A stretch of DNA of 64,000 bases from assembly GCA_012932865.1 (NCBI GenBank), contig SAXG01000019.1:434001-498000 (forward strand). Direction: 5' to 3'. The DNA comes from Amylostereum areolatum (Eukaryota; Basidiomycota; Agaricomycetes; Russulales; Stereaceae). Position 1 is the stretch's first letter, and every line of letters begins with the position of its first letter. Positions 22,403-34,100 of this stretch are shown here, one piece after another. The position numbers were made by a program, and so were the translations under genes. The notes beneath the pieces were generated by a model. That model searched no databases and was not told the DNA's origin. It saw only the letters and a list, made by a program, of their open reading frames with translations.

Positions 22403-24621
22403 TCATCCTTCGACGGTCACCGCGTAGTCGTCGTCGTAGACCACCGATGCGGGGCCCCTATCAAAATCGCATCAGAAAAACTGCAAACACAAGAGATAAT
22501 GCCCAATGTATCTCACCGTCGCTCAACACCCTATGGACGCACAAGAAAAACTCAGTGCCATGCAACAATAATAGAGATATAGGAATGAGCTGACATTCTC
22601 ACACCAAGCGATTTGCGCTTTCAGCTCCGTGAGTCCAAAAGATAGGACAACACTGTATTTTTGTTTGTAAAAGAGACCTTGCGGGCCCATCTGTAGAACA
22701 CCCTTTATTCCAGAAATGTCCGCGGAGACTTCACATAGCCTTTGGAACTGGTCTTCACGGCGAATGTGCCTATTAGCACGTACTCAACGTACCGAAAACA
22801 CGTATAATAATAACAAACCAGGGTCCTCGTCCAAGAAGCGTGGTACTTCAAATCCACGGTAACACAGTACTCTTGCGGAGATCCGCCTGACGGGGCTCGT
22901 GGCGCTTCGACTAAACTCCCTTCGAAATTCTGTTATTTCCGATATTTGTGTTCCCTAGTGCATTTGAAGGCCCGTAAGACAGGCTCGCTATACACCATGA
23001 TGGTGCTACCACTCACCTTCCTGAGAACACTGTCAAAAGCACCCGTGAGACGCTCCGTCCCGTCCAATGCAATTACGATCCCTGAGCGGCGAGCCTCGTG
23101 CGTACTGTCTCCAGGAATGAACAAAGTTCGGTACGGGGCACCATAATTTAGCTTGGCGACGCGCGTCCGGACGAAATGGTCAACGTGGAAGGACACAGCG
23201 CCCTCCGCGACGGCCTTGTTCCTGTTCCGCACACTTGTCAAAGGTCAACGAAGGGACGAACAGAAGGGGCCTACGTGTGGCTATCGGGGCGGGCGAGCCT
23301 GGGCCCGCTTTCGTTCAAGAACGCATTCAACTTCGCATAGAGGTACTCGCTCGCCGCGAACCCGCCCACGAGAAAATACGTCTGGAAAAAGCGACGTCAG
23401 CGCACAAGACGATAACACCACCTTGAGTAGGACGCACGAAGATGGACGCGGGCGCCGCAGCATTCTGCTGCTCCTCGATCGCGCGTATGATCTCCTCGAT
23501 CCCGGGATCGAAGAAACCGCACACCTCCTCCTTCGACAGCTTGATCTGCCCGTTGCGAATCCCAAGCTTGACGTCGCGGTCCACGGTCGAGTTGCTGAAC
23601 TTGACGTACGAGTCGCCGACGCCGGGCTTGAACCGCTTCTTCGTCGTGCGGTCGAACTCGTCCGTCATCGCGTCCACATACGATTGGCCGCCATACTTGG
23701 AGTGTCGAAGGCGCTCTGCAGGATGCGACCTTGTTAGAACAAGAGTAATTGCCATCGAGAGAGGTGACTCTGCGTACGTTGGAGGTGCTGCTCGGCGCGG
23801 TGGCGGACGATGACGGAGCCTTCGAATACGCCTGTGTCGTCCGTGAGTAAACAGAGAAAGAAAAAAGGAAAAGCGGGCGCACAACCGGGAGGAGCGATCT
23901 CCTTGATCTTGATCGGGGACGCCTCCGCAAACGTGTACGTGCTCAGATCGACCGTCCCACCGCCGGCGTCGATGACCATCATGTTGTTTCCCGTCTGCAT
24001 CCAATCAAAACACACTCATCAGCGATCGCACCCCACCCCACCCAACAGACCCGCACGCACCTGAATCGAATCGGCCACAAGCCCGCTCGACACACAATAG
24101 TGAAAGCTCGCCTCGCCCTCCGACACGAACGTCACGCGCTCGCGCCCCGCGGGCGTATCGGGCACGAGCCCCGCCTTGACCGCCGCCCGCCGCATCGCGT
24201 TCTGCTGCGCGCCCTCCCACCCGTTCGGATGGCTGAGCACGAAGTCGACGTCGTCCGCGACCGAGTCCCAGAGCAGGTCGCCGTTCGCGTGGGTCTGCTG
24301 GATGTACTCGCGCGCGCGGGCGAAGAGGTAGGCGTAGAAGTCGGCGTAGACGTCGATGATGTCCTTAGAGGGCGGGAGGCGCGGGGTGGGGATGCCTTTG
24401 GTGACGGTGGTGGCGGGCTGTTTGGGGCGGAGGAGGAGCTTGAACCTGGGACGAGTGGCGTTAGGTGGGTAGGTGTAAAATGCGGAGTGAAGACGTACCA
24501 CTCGAGCTTTTGCGGCTGGGTATCGTGCCAGTCGTCCTCTTCCTCGTCGTCTCCGTCGCCTGCGAGCGGCTCTTCCGCTCCGGTCGCCACGACCTTGCCC
24601 TTTGTGTCGTAGTATATGACG
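22403..24621 (-). pseudogene. Hsp70-like protein, copy 3, 3' portion (split by transposon)
   Basis: This is the downstream part of an Hsp70-like gene nearly identical to copy 1. It resumes in exon 2 at YYDTKGKVVATGAEE next to the transposon end and carries FVLSHPNGWEGAQQNAMR, VIDAGGGTVDLSTYTF and LVGGFAASEYLYA. A GTQISEITEFRREF block and an LCYRG block follow, then VVYDDDYAVTVEG and TGA at 22405-22403. The reading frames look undamaged apart from the insertion at 24,621/24,622, so inactivation is probably recent. The first 60 or so codons are at 41,349-41,584, 16.7 kb away. No full-length product is expected unless the transposon is spliced or excised. Confidence 0.88.
24615..24621 (+). repeat. 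Left 7-bp target-site duplication of the DNA transposon
   Basis: TATGACG is repeated at 41,349-41,355. The intact paralog Hsp70-1 has this 7-mer only once at the equivalent place (about 3,527-3,533). Confidence 0.85.
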
Positions 24622-24645
24622 CCCAGTGGGAAGTCCGTCTCGCGG
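24622..24645 (+). repeat. Left terminal inverted repeat of the DNA transposon
   Basis: A 24-bp repeat beginning CCCAGTGGGAAGTCCGTCTC. It matches the right end in inverted orientation at 23 of 24 positions. Confidence 0.9.
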
Positions 24646-25108
24646 AATCTAACTTTTTCTCACTATATGCCTTGTTTTCTATCTGATGAGATATCATGAG
24701 ATGAGTGAGTAGATATGGTATTTTATCAATTGATATGCATTGCTTTCTCTTCCGAGGCCGTTTAGCTGTGCCTGAACATAGTCTCTTATGTCAGGGAATA
24801 GATTTCTATATATTTCAATGCCTTCACATCACACCTCTCTCATCCAATAGGATCGAATCTGAATAGGGTAACGCATTCATTCAAATGTATCAAAATGTAT
24901 CAAAATCTAACTATAACTTATGAAACGGCCCGGTATTCTCCCCAGCTGGCGGTCGCGGCACCGTGCACGGTCACGAGACGATACTACATGAACGCGACAC
25001 CGTACGTGATCACATGCCCTAAGATGGACTTCGGCAAATCTACATGGGAGATGTTCAATATCCTGGTGAGTAGATAGAAAATGTGGAGAAGGGGCGACAC
25101 TGACATTC
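24646..25108. other. Left subterminal region of the transposon
   Basis: AT-rich non-coding sequence with short reiterated GAGAT/ATATG words, lying between the inverted repeat and the stop codon of the 601-residue gene. It is probably the transposase-binding subterminal region, as in CACTA-type elements. That role is inference. Confidence 0.4.
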
Positions 25109-28100
25109 TTAGCTACGGCGGGATTTGCCCTTAGAGGCCACGAGATCAGCTTTCTGCCGGACAAAAGACATGTCAGACAAGAGAAACAAGGAGATGGATG
25201 TAGCCAATCTTACCTGTGCTTTCTCGGCCGCAGTGTAGTTCTGTCGTAGCAACCCAATTAGATACTGCTACAAGGAAAAATAAGGAGTATCGAGCTCACA
25301 GCGCGCTCTTCCACGCTGAGGCGGAGCCAGTATGCATTGTATTCGGTCTCCGTTCCAGTCGTATGGGTCGCCTTCCATTCACGTCCACAGATGGATCTGT
25401 TTCATTGAAGTAGCGTAAGTTTATGCGAGAAGGATATCAGAAAGACGTACTTTGCCGTGATGCGTGTGGTCTGAGGCTCGTACACACGGTCTTGCGCGCT
25501 GCCGTGTGCACGAGCAACTTGAAGTGGGTTTGTTGCGCCCAAAATGGGACCGACAGTGCCAGGATTGACACTGCCCGACAGTGCGGGTCCGTCCAGTGCA
25601 CTGGATGGATGGGACTCGTCTACGAGCATAGCTAAGAAAGTGGAGGGGTGAGCAAGTTATGATGACTAGTCAGAACCAGACTCACCTTCCGCATTGCCAT
25701 TATCGGATGCCGTCGCATTGATCTGTAGTTCTGTGGACACAGTGTTGATAGACGGTGCGTCGGTGGGCGCGATGGATGGCTCCGAGCCCTCGGCTGGTAC
25801 ATTGTTGACCTCGTATGTGATGCCACTGCTAGAAGAGATCGTCCGGCTTTAGTAATTGGGACCAAGTGTGAAGTGGTTGAGAACTTACAATATGCTTTCT
25901 CTTTCCTCGTCCTGCATGCAGCTTGTCAGAAAGCAAACATAGTAAGTAACAGATCCAACATACCTCACAATCGACCGGAACCTCCGCCGCAACATTGGCA
26001 GAAGGGGCCGAAACTCTGGCAGGTGCCTCCAAAATGGGATCAGAGGCCAATGGGAGCAGGATTGGTTGAACACCGGGCGATGCAATAGGAGAAGGGGGGA
26101 CAGTCGCCGCCTCAGACATCGAAGTTGCCGTTTGGGATGTCGAATTTGCCGCCTCGGATGTCAAGGTTGCTGTCTCGGACGACGAAGTTGCTGCTTGGGA
26201 TGTTGAAGAGGCGGTTCTTGCTCTCTTCTTGGGTGCGCGGACTCGGCAGCGCTTCGCTCCACCTCCCGGAGCGTCGTCATCATTAGACGAGCCGGAGCTG
26301 ACTAGGATAATGTCGTCGTCGTCGTCCGAGTCGACAACGATGGTCACCGGGGCGTTGACCATATGATTCAACCGCCACTGCGAATACATGTGGATTACCA
26401 GCCACTCGACCTTCCAATGGTTTTCGCAGAGACGGAGGATGGGGTACTGGTCCTCCATCTCAGCGTAGCATGTGTCGCGATCCCGGGGAGACGCCCTCTT
26501 CCAGGACCGAGGGGCGCGGCCACTTTCCTTGAGAGCCTGGAGGAGGTCACGCAACGTGCGCTTGATGGTGGCGACCTCGAGGCCGTTAAGGACAACACCT
26601 TCCTCGTCGGTGAGGTACGTTGCCGCTGGGCTCTGGCGCTGTGAAGCAGTACGGCCGCCACGAGCATTTGGCGTAGAGATCCCCTTGATGCTGGTGAGAT
26701 ACCCAGTGTACTCGTCTCGTGTCCAGAACGGGATGCCTCGGTAATCTTCGCGGCGCAAGGTCACAAATGGTACCGGGCTGTTGTTGGCCGTGTTGACAGC
26801 CCCTCCTGCCGTCCCAGATTGCAGTGTCACAGTAAGGGCGTTGAAGGAGTTTCTAAGGCAAGGTTGTTAAGATGATATGTAGGACGAAGAAGATCTTGTC
26901 ATGAACGGTCTATAATTTTCTTTTTACTTTACATCGGTTACACGCTTTAGGACTTATCGACTTATCACCGGTCCGGCTCCACCTTGGCCCGGACCCGGCT
27001 CATCTATATCCCGCCCGGACCCACGTGACTCATCTCGGTCCGGGTCTGACTCCTTTCTCTTGACTCATGCTGTACGATACTGACTCATGCTGTGCTCTTT
27101 TACATACGACTGCTTACTTATACTTGGTCTGCTTACTGATCGCCGTGTATTGGTTGCTTACCTAAGTCTCTCTCCTCTTGTGTATATAAGGCTCGCTCTC
27201 GCTGTACATATTCCTTATCTCGAGCTAGTCAATTCTACCGACTTTGCTTGCTTTCCCTTGTCTGTCGCCGTGTCTGATCGGCTCCCCTCTGTCGTCCTCT
27301 TCCTCTGTCAGCTTTGTCGTAACTTGGTGCTGTCGCACTAGTCGTTGCTGACATAAGCTCGAGATCTGTTTACTCTTGCACCACCCTACGACCGTCCCTA
27401 CGTACTGTAGCGTAGTAGTAGTAGTACCCGTCTGGTACTGACCTTGTTCTTCCCCCGTGCCGCCCTAGACCGTTGCCCCCAGAGTACGCGACTCGTTACC
27501 CTGACATTGTGGTCGTGCGCACGTATACCGGTGCCGGCTTGACGTTTCCTCGAAACGTTACACCTACTCGAGACTCTCCAATACCAGGAGTTGAAAGCTC
27601 AGAGGTGACAGTAGAAGGTGCACCTTTGGTGTAGGAAACAAGTAAAAGCGGCGAAAGGAAAGCGGTTTAGGAAGTCTTTGGGCTCGTGTCCCCTAGACGA
27701 AGAGACAGCCAACAGGTCGAGAAGACTGAGGCAGACCGTCTTGCGATCTCATAACAGAACCACCTTCCCTCGACAAAATCTTCCCTTGCCGCACAGAGTA
27801 ACCATTTCGACTGGGGGCTCGTGCATGGAAAATTGGCGCTCGCAAGTACAAGAATTCATCCCCATCAGCCACGACGCTATCATCTCCCTCATCAACGAAT
27901 CTAAAGACCCTTGGGCCTGGCACAATTGGAAGGTCGCCCTCGGTGTAGAAGAACTTGAAGACTCCATCATAGACATCCACTTCTATCGCCTCAAAATAAG
28001 CGAACAAGGAAACGGAAACCTCTACGTCTACTCCTGCCCATACGTCACCTACCGCTACAAACTCGAGCAACCCCCAAAATCCTTCTACGCGCCCAACGAG

Positions 28101-31100
28101 AAAATACCAGTAGACACTCGACACACCCACCGCCTCCTTACACCAGGCAACACCCCCAGCCCCACACCAGAGCCAGAGGTCATCGACCTCACCCACTTAT
28201 AAACAATTCCCTCGTTCGGACTCAACGGCTCCGACTCCAGTTCTGACTCCGACACCGACGTTGAGGACGAAAACTGCTACATATATCCCCTCCCTCTAGG
28301 CTTCACTGAACGAGGAAACGACTTCTTTGTCCAACTCGGAGACACCACTGTCGAAGTCGCCTTCGTAGCAACCCAAACAAGTGGCATCAGTTGGTACTTC
28401 GCCAACGAAAGCCAAGACGACCTTACTGAAGCCAACTTCAACCTCATCGCCGCCTCCGCCCTACCGCCTGTCACCGACGAAGACTTCTCCGACCTCGACG
28501 AACCAATCATGGCTGCCCAGTGGATCCGCACCGACCCCCAACCCCCTCTCCCCGCCGAACTTGCCAACTGCACCGAAATCGGTGGAACATGGAACATCGT
28601 CATCGGCCAAACTGGCTCTCCCATCCAACACATGAATAACGGCACCGACGATGCCTGGCTCATGGAAGTAAATGGCCAATGGGTAGCCATCCCTGCCGTG
28701 CTTGTTGCTGCCCTCAACCTGCCACCCCCCACCGTCAACGTCACGGCCCCCCCCATCACCGTCAACCCCCCTGCGGTCACTGTTAGTGCCCCAGCCGCCG
28801 CCGCCGCCAGACCCCCCCGAAAGAAAGTCCACGCGAAAACCCCTGAAGGCTTCTCTGGGAAACGAGAGGACTTCAATGACTGGATGCGGTCGTGCGAGGA
28901 ATACATGCGAGCTGCTGAGGATGACCTCGTGACGGACAAGGACAAAGTCCTCTTCATTCTCACCTACATGACGGGGGAGGCAGCACGCACCTGGAAGGCC
29001 GAGTATGAGGATGCACACTTGGCCAATGGAGCCATGGTCGCCTGGGTGGACTTCCACAAAGCACTCAAAGGGGCCTTCACCGACGTCAATGAGCAGCACC
29101 GTGCCGCAGTCGAACTGGACGGGTTCAAACAGACGAAGGGTACCACTGCCCATGAATACTTCGCCAAGTTCGAGCAACTCGCAAGAAAGGCAGGATACTC
29201 CACGGCGCAGGACCCTATCCACCTCATGCAGCTGCTCAAACACAACGTCTACTATCGGACCATCGACTCCATCTACGACAGCGGTCACGTTCCTCAGAAA
29301 TATGAGGACCTCAAAGAGCGCATCATCCTGATCGACGGTCTGCGACAGGAGCGGGAGGACCTTAAGACCCAGCGCAGTGGACCCATGCAGAACCAAAAAC
29401 CCAAAGGACAAGGATCGTCCAATGGGCAACAAGGGGGGCAGGTCCCATGGCGCCGCGATGGAACCGGCACGGTGCACGGTGGCAAAGGTCAGCCGATGGA
29501 CGTCAACCGTGTCGACATCAAGGGGCGATGCTTCCGCTGTGGACAGAATGGCCACCAGGTGCGGGACTGCAGGGTGGACGTGAAGAACATCCGAGACATG
29601 TGGGGGAGGGACCGGTACACGGAACCACCAAAGCGGGAGGCTCGAGCACAGACGTTCGAGACGCCCACCGCCTGGGCTAGGAGCCTGTCGGCCGAAGATC
29701 GGAAAAGCGTGATGGACGTGCTTCAAGCTCAGCCGAAGGTGGAGGAGAAGAAGGAGGGTTTTTGAGGGGGCTGACGATGTACACGGCATCTGAAGCCCAA
29801 GTTTCTGTTTCTCGCTCGTCTGGTTTTGTGGCGCCTCGGTGGCCTGGTTCTCGTTTACATATGCGCATTGTTGATTCGGACTGTACTACTACGGGGGATA
29901 TCCCCATTATGACTTCTCTTACGGACTCTATCGGTACGGGCATGCGTCCCGTTGTTATTTTAGATACTCAGGCCTCGATTTGTGAGCCTTCGGCTTTGGA
30001 TATGGCTTCGGTTTCGGCTTCAGTTTTGGATACGGCTTTGGATACGCACTCGGTTTTGGATATGGACCCTGTGAAGTCAGGGACAACGCCGTGCGATGGA
30101 AGGGGCACGGCGCCCAAATCATGTTATATGGCACCTGGAACGGCTCAATGGACGCTTCGTCGCTTAAGGGAAGACAAACCCGAAAGTGCGATTGCAATCC
30201 TTCGCATCTGGACACACCACCGACGCCGTGACGAGGCTACTTATGAAGCCATCAAGGAAATAACTGGCATGGGAGACGAGTTAGCATGTCAAGCTCTACT
30301 AGAGCTCGCCACTCCTATGCAGTTCATACGCTCCGCCAGCGCCAAGGAACAAACGGTCATTCCCACACAACTGGTGGTAGATTCCAAACGCATTGTCAAA
30401 GCTCTCGCACTCCTGGACAGTGGTTGCACTGGCTCGTGTATCAACACGAAGTTTGTGCAGGAAAATCACATCCCCATGCGACGGACTGCTCGCCCAATCC
30501 CAGTACGAAATGCAGACGGCACTCTCAACACAGGAGGTCCCATTACGGAATATGTCACACTTCGCCTAAATATTCAAGACCATGAAGAAAACATTGACCT
30601 GGCGGTCTCCAATCTAGGAGATACGGACCTTTTCATTGGACATGAGTGGCTAAAGAAGCACAACCCTCACATCGACTGGAAATCCGGGTCAATTGAATTT
30701 GACCGATGCCCTATCAGCTGCTCTCGTCCCCCTCCCCTCCTCAATATCGATGAGGATGAAGAGGAGGAGGAAGAGCCAGTCCACATGGAAAAGGACGAGC
30801 AGCTGTTTGCTTTCGACTGGGATGGCTACAAAGCGACATACCACATCCGGACCCATGCATCGGACATTGCAATTGAAGAGCACGCTAAGAAAAAGGAACA
30901 GACCTTCTCTGAGCGAGTCCCAACGGCGTACCACGAATTCAAGGACATCTTTGACAAAGACGACTTCGACAAGCTCCCTGAGCGACGCCCATGGGACCAC
31001 GCCATTGAGCTCACTCCTAACTTCAAACCGGTTGATTGCAAAGTTTACCCCCTCACATTGGACGAGCAGAAGCAACTGGACGCCTTTCTGGAAGAGAACC

Positions 31101-34100
31101 TGAGATCTGGCCGGATCCAACCGTCCAAATCACCCATGGCCTCCCCATTCTTCTTCATCAAGAAAAAAGACGGCTCGCTACGTCCTGTGCAGGACTATCG
31201 AAAGCTCAATGAGATGACAATAAAGAACCGTTACCCGCTCCCGCTCATCCAAGAGTTGGTTGACAAACTTAAAGGAGCACGGCACTTTACCAAGCTCGAT
31301 GTCCGATGGGGGTACAACAATGTTCGGATTAAAGAAGGGGACGAGTGGAAAGCTGCATTCCGCACGAACAAAGGTCTCTACGAGCCTACGGTCATGTTCT
31401 TTGGACTCACCAACTCCCCGTCTACGTTCCAAGCCATGATGAATGACCTGTTCAAAGACTTGATCCACCAAGGAGTCGTGGTTGTCTATTTGGACGACAT
31501 CCTCATCTTCACACATACGCTAGAAGAACATCGTCGAATAGTCAAGGAGGTCCTTCGGATCCTGCAAGAAAACAAACTCTATCTGAAGCCAGAAAAGTGC
31601 GAGTTTGAGAAGGCAGAAATCGAATACCTGGGCATGATTGTCGGCGGAGGAAGGGTTCGCATGGATCCAGCAAAGGTCGCGGCAATCACCAATTGGCCAG
31701 CCCCCAAAACGAAAAAACAACTTCAATCATTTTTGGGCTTTTGCAACTTCTACCGTCGCTTTATCAAGGACTTCAGTGGCATTGCTCACCCAATGACTAG
31801 ACTCACTGGGAAGACGGAATGGGTCTGGGACACCCCACAGCAGGAGGCTTTTGAGGAACTCAAGCGACGTATAACATCGCAGCCAGTTCTAGCAATCCCT
31901 ACAGACGATGGACAGTTCCGTGTCGAGGCGGACTCCTCTGACTATGCCACGGGCGCGGTACTTTCGCAACAACAGGACAATGGCAAATGGCACCCGGTCG
32001 CCTTCCTCTCAAAGTCCCTCAGCAAAGCTGAGAGGAACTATGAGATTTATGACAAGGAATTACTGGCTATCATGACGGCGCTAGAGGAATGGAGACAATA
32101 CCTCATGGGGGCACGACAGGAGTTTGAAATCTGGTCGGATCATCGCAATCTCACGTACTTCCGCAAGGCGCAGAAGCTAAATCGGAGACAAGCACGATGG
32201 TTAACGGAGCTACAAGAGTATCATTGTACGCTACTCCACAAGCCTGGCAAAACAATGGGTAAACCCGATGCTATTTCCCGACTAGCGGGCCTTGAGAAGG
32301 GGGAGAAAGACAATGAAAACATTGTCCTCCTGAAACCAGAACTCTTTCGCGCCCTCAACCATGCAGGAATTATAACCAATGGACCTGACAATGTCTTCAT
32401 TGAGCGGATTCAGGAGGCTACCTTACTCCGAGACCATGCAGTAGAACGCGCCTTAGCACTCAAAGTGAAGGGATGGCTGGAACACGCAGATGGAACGATC
32501 ACCTGGCAACACAGACTCTATGTCCCAAGAGACAAAGGACTCCGTGCAGACATCATCCAAGCTCATCATGACGGCCCGCTTGTCGGTCACCCAGGACGAT
32601 ACAAGACCCATGAGCTCATCACGCGCAACTACTGGTGGCCTGCCATTAGAGACGATGTCCGGAAATATGTTGAAGGATGTGAGACCTGCCAACGTACCAA
32701 GATTAGACATGATCGCATTGCCGCTCCACTCCACCCACATGACCCGCCACAAGCGCCTTGGGAGCATGTATCCATCGACTTTGTCATGCCGCTCCCAGTC
32801 TCGGATGGAAAAGACGCCATCTGCAATGTGAACTGCATGGGTACCAAGCAGGTTGTATTCTGGGCCACGACCAAAGACCTAACGGAGGACGAACTCGCCT
32901 TCGAGTACCTACGCGAGGTGGTCCCCCATCATGGAATTCCTAGAAAGATCGTCAGCGACCGTGGCAGCGTGTTTGTCTCCAAATTCACCACAGCATTGTT
33001 CCAACTGTTAGGCATTGAAGGGAACCCGTCCACGGCGTATCACCCTCAGACGGACGGACAGACCGAACGCTCCAACATGACCATGGAAAACTACCTTCGC
33101 ATCTTCGTCAATCAACGACAGGACAATTGGACACGTTACCTCCCACTTGCCATGACTGCACTCAACAACATGGTCCATAGTTCGATTGGGATGTCTCCCA
33201 ACTTTGCCAACTATGGTCGGGAACTCTACCTGGGGACAAACCCTCGACGTGAGACAGACAACCCATCGGCGAACGAGTTTGCACAACGCATGCGAGACAT
33301 CTATGAGGAAGCCCGCTCTGCGCTAAAAGCAGCACAGGACGATCAAAAGCGCTTTTACGATCGCAAGAAGGACGAACCAATAGATTACAAAATTGGCGAC
33401 TTCGTCTGGCTGGAAGCCAAGACCAGAGATGGCCAAACCGTAATCAAAACGGCACGTCCTATGCAAAAGCTAGATGACAAGCGCTTTGGTCCTTTCAAAA
33501 TCCTGGAAAAAGTCGGAGCATCGGCTTACAAGCTTCGCCTCCCTACATCCTGGTCACGAAAACATCCGGTCTTCAACGAGTCCCTCCTATCTCCACACAA
33601 CGGTCCCGCCTTTGACAATCAGAAAGCACCTACACCTCCACCGCCAGAGTTAGTCCAAGGAGAGGAAGTCTATGAGGTCGAAAAGATTATAGACTCCAAG
33701 AAGGTTGGTCGCGGCTTCAAGTACCTCGTCAAATGGAAAGGCTACCCAGACAATGACAATACTTGGGAGCCTCTCACCAATCTCCAGAATGCCAAGAAAC
33801 GCATTGACGACTTCCACCGTGAACATCCGGGTGCCCCGAAACCTGCACGCCTTAATCGTTGGAAACTCCTGTCGGAGGAAGAAACTGGATCTGATTACGA
33901 CGAGGACGTCGAATCTAAGGAAGGGGTGATGTCATGAACGGTCTATAATTTTCTTTTTACTTTACATCGGTTACACGCTTTAGGACTTATCGACTTATCA
34001 CCGGTCCGGCTCCACCTTGGCCCGGACCCGGCTCATCTATATCCCGCCCGGACCCACGTGACTCATCTCGGTCCGGGTCTGACTCCTTTCTCTTGACTCA

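Noticed and set aside
27087..27341. 84-codon ORF repeated at 34,120-34,374
   Set aside because: It lies entirely within the two LTRs and is a non-coding repeat; its duplication reflects the LTRs.
28461..29789. 442-codon minus-strand open frame opposite gag
   Set aside because: It lies exactly antisense to the Gag ORF with its zinc knuckle; composition is that of the complement of a real gene.
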